Origin: Closterium sp. NIES-65
Taxonomy: Eukaryota; Streptophyta; Zygnematophyceae; Desmidiales; Closteriaceae
Direction of reading: 5' to 3'
Length of the DNA: 64,000 nt
Assembly (NCBI GenBank): GCA_948144175.1
Contig: CANXME010002158.1
Coordinates: 124,001 to 188,000 of the forward strand
How positions within the stretch are numbered: position 1 is the first letter of the stretch; each line of letters begins with the position of its first letter. Below the pieces are notes generated by a model that was given only the letters and a program-made list of their open reading frames with translations, did no database searches and was not told where the DNA came from. Shown piece after piece: positions 45,301 through 56,530 of this stretch. Position numbers and translations under genes: made by a program.

Positions 45301-47400
45301 CATGCTTGTGTTCGGACGCATGCTTGTGTCCGGACGCATGCTTGTGTCCGGACGCATGCTTGTGTCCGGACGCATGCTTGTGTCGCATGCTTGTGTCCGG
45401 ACGCATGCTTGTGTCCGGACGCATGCTTGTGTCCGACGCATGCTTGTGTCCGATCGCATGCTTGTGTCCGACCGCATGCTTGAGTCCGGTCGCATGCTTG
45501 TGTCCGGACGCATGCTTGTGTCCGGACGCATGCTTGTGTCCGGACGCATGCTTGTGTCCGGTCGCATGCTTGTGTCCGGACGCATGCTTGAGTCCGGTCG
45601 CATGCTTGTGTCCGGACGCATGCTTGAGTCCGGACGCATGCTTGTGTCCGGACGCATGCTTGTGTCTGACCGCATGCTTGAGTCCGGTCGCATGCTTGTG
45701 TCCGGACGCATGCTTGTGTCCGGACGCATGCTTGTATTCGGTCGCATGCTTGTGTCCGGACGCATGCTTGAGTCCGGTCGCATGCTTGTGTCCGGACGCA
45801 TGCTTGTGTCCGGACGCATGCTTGAGTCCGGTCGCATGCTTGTGTTCGGACGCATGCTTGTGTCCGGACGCATGCTTGTGTCCGGACGCATGCTTGTGTC
45901 CGGACGCATGCTTGTGTCGCATGCTTGTGTCCGGACGCATGCTTGTGTCCGGACGCATGCTTGTGTCCGACGCATGCTTGTGTCCGATCGCATGCTTGTG
46001 TCCGACCGCATGCTTGAGTCCGGTCGCATGCTTGTGTCCGGACGCATGCTTGTGTCCGGACGCATGCTTGTGTCCGGACGCATGCTTGTGTCCGGTCGCA
46101 TGCTTGTGTCCGGCCGCATGCTTGAGTCCGGTCGCATGCTTGTGTCCGGACGCATGCTTGTGTCCGGACGCATGCTTGTGTCCGGACGCATGCTTGAGTC
46201 CGGTCGCATGCTTGTGTCCGGACGCATGCTTGTGTCCGATGCATGCTTGTGTCTGACGCATGCTTGTGTCCGGACGCATGCTTGTGTCCGGACGCATGCT
46301 TGTGCCCGGTCGCATGCTTGTGTCCGGTCGCATGCTTGTGTCCGGACGCATGCTTGTGTCCGGACGCATGCTTGTGTCCGGTCGCATGCTTGTGTCCGAC
46401 CGCATGCTTGAGTCCGGTCGCATGCTTGTGTCTGGACGCATGCTTGTGTCCGGACGCATGCTTGTATCCGGTTGCATGCTTGTGTCCGAACGCATGCTTG
46501 AGTCCGGTCGCATGCTTGTGTCCGGACGCATGCTTGTGTCCGGACGCATGCTTGAGTCCGGTCGCATGCTTGTGTCCGGACGCATGCTTGTGTCGCATGC
46601 TTGTGTCCGGACGCATGCTTGTGTCCGGACGCATGCTTGTGTCCGACGCATGCTTGTGTCCGAACGCATGCTTGTGTCCGGACGCATGCTTGTGCCCGAT
46701 CGCATGCTTGTGTCTGGACGCATGCTTGTGTCCGGACGCATGCTTGTGTCCGGACGCATGCTTGTGTCCGGACGCATGCTTGTGTCCGGACGCATGCTTG
46801 TGTCCCACGCATGCTTGTGTCCGGACGCATGCTTGTGTCCGACGCATGCTTGTGTCCGGACGCATGCTTTTGCCCGGTCGCATGCTTGTGTCCGGTCGCA
46901 TGCTTGTGTCCGGACGCATGCTTGTATTCGGACGCATGCTTGTGTCCGGACGCATGCTTGTGTCCGGACGCATGCTTGTGTCCGGTCGCATGCTTGTGTC
47001 CGGACGCATGCTTGATTCCGGTCGCATGCTTGTGTCCGGACGCATGCTTGTGTCCGGACGCATGCTTGTGTCCGAACGCAATGCTTGAGTCCGTTCGCAT
47101 GCTTGTGTCCGGACGCATGCTTGTGTCGCATGCTTGTGTCCGGACGCATGCTTGTGTCCGGACGCATGCTTGTGTCCGACGCATGCTTGTGTCCGGACGC
47201 ATGCTTGTGTCCAGACGCATGCTTGTGCCCGGTCGCATGCTTGTGTCCGGTTGCATGCTTGTGTCCGGCCGCATGCTTGAGTCCGGTCGCATGCTTGTGT
47301 CCGGACGCATGCTTGTGTCCGGACGCATGCTTGAGTCCGGTCGCATGCGTCCGGATGCATGCTTGTGTCCGGCAGATGCTTGTGTCCGGACGCATGCTTG
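42314..47400. repeat. 18-bp satellite: higher-order block with inherited small deletions
   Basis: Shortened units (TCCGACGC, TCTGACGC, TGTCGCATGC, TCCCACGC, CCGGCAGATGC) recur in the same order. TCGCATGCGT is at 44,171 and 47,341 (3,170 bp), GTCCCACGC at 43,651 and 46,802 (3,151 bp), and a shorter ~534-bp tandem copy lies near 45,381/45,915. Shared deletions show these are real ancestral changes copied by duplication. Confidence 0.8.
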
Positions 47401-50400
47401 TGTCCGGACGCATGCTTGTGTCCGGACGCATGCTTGAGTTCCGGTCGCATGCTTGTGTCCGGACGCATGCTTGTGTCCGATGCATGCTTGTGTCGACGCA
47501 TGCTTGTGTCTGGACGCATGCTTGTGTCCGGACGCATGCTTGTGCCGGTCGCATGCTTGTGTCCGGTCGCATGCTTGTGTCCGGACACATGCTGTGTCCG
47601 ATCGCATGCTTGTGTCCGACCGCATGCTTGAGTCCCGGTCGCATGCTTGTGTCCGGACGCATGCTTGTGTCCGGACGCATGCTTGTATCCGGTCGCATGC
47701 TTGTGTCCGGACGCATGCTTGAGTCCGGTCGCATGCTTGTGTCCGGACGCATGCTTGTGTCCGGACGCATGCTTGAGTCCGGTCGCATGCTTGTGTTCGG
47801 GAACGCATGCTTGTGTCCGGACGCATGCTTGTGTCCGGACGCATGCTTGTGTCCGGACGCATGCTTGTGTCCGACGCATGCTTGTGTCCGGACGCATGCT
47901 TGTGTTCAGGACGCATGCTTGTGCCCGGTCGCATGCTTGTGTCCGGTCGCATGCTTGTGTCCGACCGCATGCTTGAGTCCGGTCGTATGCTTTCGTCCGG
48001 ATGCATGCTTGTGTCCGGACGCATGCTTGTGTCCGTCGCATGCTTGTGTCCGACGCATGCTTGAGTCGGTGTCCGGACGCATGCTTGTGTCCGGACGCAT
48101 GCTTGTATCCGTACGCATGCTTGTGTCCGGACGCATGCTTGAGTCCGGTCGCATGCTTGTGTCCGGACGCATGCTTGTGTCCGATGACGATGCTTGTGTC
48201 CGGACGCATGCTTGTGTCCGGACGCATGCTTGTGTCCGGACGCATGCTTGTGTCCCGGTACGCATGCTTGTGTCCGGTACGCATGCTTGTGTCCGGACGC
48301 ATGCTTGTGTCCGGACGCATGCTTGTGTCCGACCGCATGCTTGTGTCCGGAGCGCATGCTTGTGTCCGGACGCATGCTTGTGTCCCGACGCATGCTTGTA
48401 GTCCGGTACGCATGCTTGTGTCCGGACGCATGCTTGTGTCCGGACCGCATGCTTGTGTTCCGGTCGCATGCTTGTGTCCGGACGCATGCTTGAGTCCGGT
48501 CGCATGCTTGTGTTCGGAACGCATGCTTGTGTCCGGACGCATGCTTGGTGTCCGGACGCATGCTTGTGTCCGGTACGCATGCTTGTGTCGCGGACGCATG
48601 CTTGTGTCCCGATCGCATGCTTGTGTCTGGACGCATGCTTTGTGTCCGACGCATGCTTGTGTCCTGACGCATGCGTGTGTCCGGACGCATTGCTTGTGTC
48701 CACGCATGCTTGTGGTCCGGACGCATGCCTTGTGTCCACGCATGTCCATGCTGTGTTCCGGACGCATGCTTTGGTGGCCCGGTCGCATGCTTGTGTCCGG
48801 TCCGCATGCTTGTGTCCGGACGCATGCTTGTATTCGGACGCATGCTTGTGTCCGGACGCATGCTTGTGTCCGGACGCATGCTTGTGTCCCGGTCGCATGC
48901 TTGTGTCCGGACGCATGCTTGAGTCCGGTCGCATGCTTGTGTCCGGACGCATGCTTGTGTCCGGACGCATGCTTGTGTCCGAACGCATGCTTGAGTCCGG
49001 TCGCATGCTTGTGTCCGGACGCATGCTTGTGTCGCATGCTTGTGTCCGGACGCATGCTTGTGTCCGGACGCATGCTTGTGGTCCGACGCATGGCTTGTGT
49101 CCGACGCATGCTTGTGTCCGGACGCATGCTTGTGCCCGATTGTCCGGTGCATGCTTGTGTCCGGACGCATGCTTGTGTCCGGACGCATGCTTGTGTCCGG
49201 TCGCATGCTTGTGTCCGGACGCATGCTTGTGTCCGGACGCATGCTTGTGTCCGGTCGCATGCGTCCGGACGCATGCTTGTGTCCGGACGCATGCTTGTGT
49301 CCGGACGCATGCTTGTGTCCGGACGCATGCTTGTGTCCGGACGCATGCTTGTGTCCGGTCGCATGCTTGTGTCCGGACGCATGCTTGTGTCCGACGCATG
49401 CTTGTGTGTGACGCATGCTTGTGTCCGGACGCATGCTTGTGTCCGGACGCATGCTTGTGTCCGGTCGCATGCTTGTGTCCGGTCGCATGCTTGTGTCCGG
49501 ACGCATGCTTGTGTCCGATCGCATGCTTGTGTCCGGACGCATGCTTGTGTCCGGTCGCATGCTTGTGTCCGGACGCATGCTTGTGTCCGGACGCATGCTT
49601 GTGTCCGGTCGCATGCTTGTGTCCGGACGCATGCTTGAGTCCGGTCGCATGCTTGTGTCCGGATCGCATGCTTGTGTCCGGACGCATGCTTGGGTCCGGT
49701 CGCATGCTTGTGTCCGGACGAATGCTTGTGTCCGGACGCATGCTTGTGTCCGGACGCATGCTTGATGTCCGGACGCATGCTTGGTCCGGTCCGCATGCTT
49801 GTGTCCGGCGAACTGCTTGTGTCCGGACGCATGCTTGTGTCCGACGCATGCTTGTGTCCGGACGCATGCTTGTGTCCCCGGTCCGCATGCTTGTGTCCGG
49901 ACGCATGCTTGTGTCCGGACGCATGCTTGTGTCCGGTCCGCATGCTTGTGTCCGGACGCATGCTTGAGTCCGGTCGCATGCTTGTGTCCGGACGCATGCT
50001 TGTGTCCGGACGCATGCTTGTAGTACGGTCGCATGCTTGTGTTCCTGACGCATGCTTGTGTCCGGGCCATGCTGTGTCCGGACGCATGCTTGTGTCCGGA
50101 CGCATGCTTGGTCCGGACGCATGCTTGTGTCCGGACGCATGCTTGTGTCCGGGTCGCATGCTTGTGTCCGGACGCATGCTTGTGTCCCGACGCATGCTTG
50201 TGTCCGGACGCATGCTTGGGTCCGGACGCAATGCTTGATGTCCGGTCGCATGCTTGTGTCCGGACGCATGCTTGTGTCCGGACGCATGCTTGTGTCCGGA
50301 CGCATGCTTGAGTCCGGTACGGCATGCTTGTGTCCGGACGCATGCTTGTGTCCGGATCGCATGCTTGTGTCCGTACGCATGCTTGTGTCCTGTACGCATG

Positions 50401-51180
50401 CTTGTGTCCGACGCATGCTTGTGTCCGGACGCATGCCTTGTGTCCGCATGCTTGAAGTCCGGTCCGCATGCTTGTGTCGGACGCATGCTTTGTGTCCGGA
50501 CGCATGCCTTGTAGTCCGGACGCATGCTTGTGTCCGGACGCATGCTTGTGTCCGGTCGCATGCTTGTGTCCGGACGCATGCTTGAGTCCGGTCGCATGCT
50601 TGAGTGTCCGGACGCATGCTTGTGTCCGACGCATGCTTGTGTTCTGGACGCATGCTTGAGTCCGGACGCATGCTTGTGTCCGGACGCATGCTTGTGTCCG
50701 GACGCATGCTTGTGTCCGGACGCATGCTTGTGTCCGGTACGCATGCTTGTGTCCGGACGCATGCTTGAGTGCCAGGGGACGCATGCTTGTGTCGGACGCA
50801 GCTTGTGTCCGGACGCATGCTTTGTGTCCGGACGCATGCTTGTGTCCGGACGCATGCTTGTGTCCGATCGCATGCTTGTGTCGGACGCATGCTTGTGTCC
50901 GGAGCGCATGCTTGTGTCCGGACGCATGGCTTGTGTCCCGGTACGCATGCTTGTGTCCGGTACGCATGCGTGATGTCCGGTACAGCATGCTTGTGGTCCG
51001 GACGCATGCTTGTGTCCGTCCGATGCTTGTTCCGACCATGCTTGATGTCCGGTACGCATGCTTGGTGTCCGGACGCATGCTTGTGTCCGGAGACGGCATG
51101 CTTGTGATCCGGTCCGCATGCTTTGTCCGGACGCAGTGCGTGAGTCCGGTCGCATGCTTGTGGTCCGGACAGCATGTGCT
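47400..51180. repeat. 18-bp satellite: indel-rich irregular block
   Basis: Same monomer, but with one-base gains and losses every few units (GGTACGC, GTCCCGAC, GCTGTGTCC, CATTGC, GTGGTCC), mostly at doublets or triplets of C, G or T. The first part aligns with 44,281 onward apart from these indels. Low consensus accuracy is the simplest explanation; true degeneration is the alternative. Confidence 0.7.
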
Positions 51181-52720
51181 TGTGTCCGGACGCATGCTTG
51201 TGTCCGGTCGCATGCTTGTGTCCGGACGCATGCTTGTGTCCGGACGCATGCTTGTGTCCGGACGCATGCTTGTGTCCGGTCGCATGCTTGTGTCCGGACG
51301 CATGCTTGTGTCCGACGCATGCTTGTGTCCGGACGCATGCTTGTGTCCGGACGCATGCTTGTGTCCGGACGCATGCTTGTGTCCGGACGCATGCTTGTGT
51401 CCGGACGCATGCTTGTGTCCGGACGCATGCTTGTGTCCGGACGCATGCTTGTGTCCGGACGCATGCTTGTGTCCGACGCATGCTTGTGTCCGGACGCATG
51501 CTTGTGTCCGGACGCATGCTTGTGTCCGGACGCATGCTTGTGTCCGGTCGCATGCTTGTGTCCGGACGCATGCTTGTGTCCGGACGCATGCTTGTGTCCG
51601 GACGCATGCTTGTGTCCGGACGCATGCTTGTGTCCGGTCGCATGCTTGTGTCCGGACGCATGCTTGTGTCCGGACGCATGCTTGTGTCCGGACGCATGCT
51701 TGTGTCCGGACGCATGCTTGTGTCCGGACGCATGCTTGTGTCCGGACGCATGCTTGTGTCCGGACGCATGCTTGTGTCCGGACGCATGCTTGTGTCCGGA
51801 CGCATGCTTGTGTCCGGACGCATGCTTGTGTCCGGTCGCATGCTTGTGTCCGGACGCATGCTTGTGTCCGGACGCATGCTTGTGTCCGGACGCATGCTTG
51901 TGTCCGGACGCATGCTTGTGTCCGGACGCATGCTTGTGTCCGGACGCATGCTTGTGTCCGGACGCATGCTTGTGTCCGGACGCATGCTTGTGTCCGGACG
52001 CATGCTTGTGTCCGGACGCATGCTTGTGTCCGGACGCATGCTTGTGTCCGGACGCATGCTTGTGTCCGGACGCATGCTTGTGTCCGGACGCATGCTTGTG
52101 TCCGGACGCATGCTTGTGTCCGGACGCATGCTTGTGTCCGGACGCATGCTTGTGTCCGGACGCATGCTTGTGTCCGGACGCATGCTTGTGTCCGGACGCA
52201 TGCTTGTGTCCGGACGCATGCTTGTGTCCGGACGCATGCTTGTGTCCGGACGCATGCTTGTGTCCGGACGCATGCTTGTGTCCGGACGCATGCTTGTGTC
52301 CGGACGCATGCTTGTGTCCGGACGCATGCTTGTGTCCGGACGCATGCTTGTGTCCGGACGCATGCTTGTGTCCGGACGCATGCTTGTGTCCGGACGCATG
52401 CTTGTGTCCGGACGCATGCTTGTGTCCGGACGCATGCTTGTGTCCGGACGCATGCTTGTGTCCGGACGCATGCTTGTGTCCGGACGCATGCTTGTGTCCG
52501 GACGCATGCTTGTGTCCGGACGCATGCTTGTGTCCGGACGCATGCTTGTGTCCGGACGCATGCTTGTGTCCGGACGCATGCTTGTGTCCGGACGCATGCT
52601 TGTGTCCGGTCGCATGCTTGTGTCCGGACGCATGCTTGTGTCCGGACGCATGCTTGTGTCCGGACGCATGCTTGTGTCCGGACGCATGCTTGTGTCCGGA
52701 CGCATGCTTGTGTCCGGCGC
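51180..52720. repeat. 18-bp satellite: homogeneous block
   Basis: Roughly 85 units nearly all identical to GCATGCTTGTGTCCGGAC, with rare CCGGTC units and two TCCGACGC deletions. The edges are abrupt. Confidence 0.85.
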
Positions 52721-55700
52721 ATGCTTGTGTCCGGGACGCATGCCTGGTGTCCGGACGCATGCTTGTGTCCGGACGCATGCTTGTGTCCGGACGCATGCTT
52801 GTGTCCGGACGCATTCTTGTGTCCGGACGCATGCTTGTGTCCGGGATTCGCATGCTTGTGTCCGGACGCATGCTTGTGTCCTGTCGCATGCTTGTGTCGG
52901 GTACGCATGCTTGTGTCGGCGGATTCGCATGCTTGTGTCCGGACGCATGCTTGTGTCCGGACGCATGCTTGTGTCCGGACGCATGCTTGAGTCCGGTCGC
53001 AGTGCTTGTGTCCGACGCATTGCTTGTGTCGGACGCATGCTTGTGTCCGGACGCATGCTTGTGTCCGACGCATGCTTGTGTCCCGGACGCATGCTTGTGT
53101 CCGGCCGCATGCTTGTGTCCGGACGCATGCTTGTGTCCGGACGCATGCTTGTGTCCGGACGCATGCTTGTGTCCGGACGCATGCTTGAGTCCGGATCGCA
53201 ATGCTTGTGTCCGGACGCATGCTTGTGTCCGCGCATGCTTGTGTCCGGACGCATGCGTGTGTCCGGTCGCATGCTTGTGTCCGGACGCATGCTTGTGTCC
53301 GGACGCATGCTTGTGTCCGGTCGCATGCTTGTGTCCGGTCGCATGCTTGTGTCCGACGCATGCTTGTGTCCGTCGCATGCTTGATGTCCGTCGCATGCTT
53401 GTGTCCGGACGCATCCTTGTGTCCGGACGCATGCTTGTGTCCGTACGCATGCTTGTGTCCGGACGCATGCTTGGGTCCGACCATGCTTGGTCCGGACGCT
53501 ATGCTTGTGTCCGGACGCATGCTTGTGTCCCGGACGCAATGCTTGTGTCCGGACGCATGCTTGTGTCCGGACGCATGCTTGTGTCCGGTACGCATGCTTG
53601 TGTCCGGGACGCATGCTTGTGTCCGGACGCATGCTTGTGTCCGGACGCATGCTTGTGTCCGGACGCATGCTTGTGTCCGGACGCATGCCTTGTGTCCGGA
53701 CGCATGCTTGTGTCCGGGACGCATGCTTGTGTTCCGGGACCGCATGCTTGTGTCCGGACGCCATGCTTGTGTCCGGACGCATGCTTGTGTCCGGACGCAT
53801 GCTTGTAGTCCGGACGCATGCTTGTGTCCGGACGCATGCTTAGTGTCCGGACGCATGCTTGTGTCCGGACGCATGCTTGTGTCCGGACGCATGCTTGTGT
53901 CCGTCCGCATGCTTTGTGTCCGGGTCCGCATGCTTGGGTGTCCGGACGCATGCTTGTGTCCGGACGCATGCTTGTGTCCCAGGCGCATGCTTGTGTCCGG
54001 ACGCATGCTTGTGTCCGGACGCATGCTTGTGTCCGGACGCATGCTTGTGCCGGTCGCATGCTTGTGTCCGGACGCATGCTTGTGTCCGGTCGCATGCTTG
54101 TGTCCGGACGCATGCTTGTGTCCGGACGCATGCTTGTGTCCGGACGCATGCTTGTGTCCGGACGCATGCTTGTGTCCGGACGCATGCTTGTGTCCGGACG
54201 CATGCTTGTGTCCGGACGCATGCTTGTGTCCGGACGCATGCTTGTGTCCGGACGCATGCTTGTGTCCGGACGCATGCTTGTGTCCGGACGCATGCTTGTG
54301 TCCGGACGCATGCTTGTGTCCGGACGCATGCTTGTGTCCGGACGCATGCTTGTGTCCGGACGCATGCTTGTGTCCGGACGCATGCTTGTGTCCGGACGCA
54401 TGCTTGTGTCCGGACGCATGCTTGTGTCCGGACGCATGCTTGTGTCCGGACGCATGCTTGTGTCCGGACGCATGCTTGTGTCCGGACGCATGCTTGTGTC
54501 CGGACGCATGCTTGTGTCCGGACGCATGCTTGTGTCCGGACGCATGCTTGTGTCCGGACGCATGCTTGTGTCCGGACGCATGCTTGTGTCCGGACGCATG
54601 CTTGTGTCCGGACGCATGCTTGTGTCCGGACGCATGCTTGTGTCCGGTCGCATGCTTGTGTCCGGACGCCATGCTTGTGTCCGGACGCATGCTTGTGTCC
54701 GGACGCATGCTTGTGTCCGTACGCATGCTTGGGTCCGGACGCAATGCTTGTGTCCGGTCGCATGCTTGTGTCCGGACGCATGCTTGTGTCCGGACGCATG
54801 CTTGTGTCCGGACGCATGCTGTGTCCGGACGCATGCTGTGTCCGGACGCCATGCTTGTGTCCGGACGCATGCTTGTGTCCGGACGCATGCTTGTGTCCGG
54901 TCGCATGCTTGGTCCGGACGCATGCTTGTGTCCGGACGCATGCTTGTGTCCGGACGCATGCTTGTGTCCGGTCGCATGCTTGTTCCGGACGCATGCTTGT
55001 GTCCGGACGCATGCTTGTGTCCGGACGCATGCTTGTGTCCGGACGCATGCTTGTGTCCGGACGCATGCTTGTGTCCGGACGCATGCTTGTGTCCGGTCGC
55101 ATGCTTGTGTCCGGACGCATGCTTGTGTCCGGTCGCATGCTTGTGTCCGGACGCATGTCTTGTGTCCGTCGCATGCTTGAGTGTGTCCGGACCATGCTTG
55201 TGTCCGGACGCATGCTTGTGTCCGGACGCATGCTTGTGTCCAGGACGCATGCTTGTGTCCGCGATGCTTGAAGTCGTTCGCATGCTTGTGTCCGGACGCA
55301 TGCTTGTGTCCGGACGCATGCTTGTGTCCGGACGCATGCTTGTGTCCGGACGCATGCTTGTGTCCGGACGCATGCTTGTGTCCGGACGCATGCTTGTGTC
55401 CGGACGCATGCTTGTGTCCGGACGCATGCTTGTGTCCGGACGCATGCTTGTGTCCGGACGCATGCTTGTGTCCGGACGCATGCTTGTGTCCGGACGCATG
55501 CTTGTGTCCGGTCGCATGCTTGTGTCCGGACGCATGCTTGTGTCCGGACGCATGCTTGTGTCCGGACGCATGCTTGTGTCCGGACGCATGCTTGTGTCCG
55601 GTCGCATGCTTGTGTCCGGACGCATGCTTGTGTCCGGACGCATGCTTGTGTCCGGACGCATGCTTGTGTCCGGACGCATGCTTGTGTCCGGACGCATGCT

Positions 55701-56530
55701 TGTGTCCGGACGCATGCTTGTGTCCGGACGCATGCTTGTGTCCGGTCGCATGCTTGTGTCCGGACGCATGCTTGTGTCCGGACGCATGCTTGTGTCCGGA
55801 CGCATGCTTGTGTCCGGACGCATGCTTGAGTCCGGACGCATGCTTGTGTCCGGACGCATGCTTGTGTCCAGTTGCATGCTTGAGTGTGTCCGGACCCATG
55901 CTTGTGTCCGGACGCTTGAGTGTGTCCGGACCCATGCTTGTGTCCGGACGCATGCTTGTGTCCGGACGCATGCTTGTGTCCGAACGCATGCTTGAGTCCG
56001 GACGCATGCTTGAGTCCGGACGCATGCTTGTGTCCGGACGCATGCTTGTGTCCGGTCGCATGCTTGTGTCCGGACGCATGCTTGAGTCCGGACGCATGCT
56101 TGTTCCGGACGCATGCTTGTGTCCGGTCGCATGCTTGTGTCCAGACCGCATGCTTGTGCCCGGCGAATGCTTGTGTCCGGACGCATGCTTGATTCCCGTA
56201 GCATGCTTGTGTCCGGAACGCATGCTTGTGTCCGGGCCGCATGCTTGTGTCCGGACGCATGCCTTGTGGTCCGGTCCGCATGCTTGTGTCCGGACGCATG
56301 CTTGGGTGTCCGGACGCATGCTTGTGTCCGGACGCATGCTTGTGTCCGGACGCATGCTTGTGTCCGGCCATGCTTGTGTCCGGACGCATGCTTGTGTCCG
56401 GACGCATGCTTGTGTCCGACGCATGCTTGTGTCCGGTACGCATGCTTGTGTCCGACGCATGCTTGTGTCCGGACGCATGCTTGTGTCCGGACGCATGCTT
56501 GTGTCCGGACGCATGCTTGTGTTCCGACGC
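52720..56530. repeat. 18-bp satellite: alternating irregular and homogeneous sub-blocks
   Basis: Irregular at about 52,720-54,050, 54,660-55,280 and 55,870-56,530; clean at about 54,060-54,655 and 55,285-55,860. Irregular parts carry one-base indels and rare strings such as GAGTGTGTCC (55,168; 55,883; 55,919). The sharp alternation does not resemble gradual edge decay. Confidence 0.7.
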
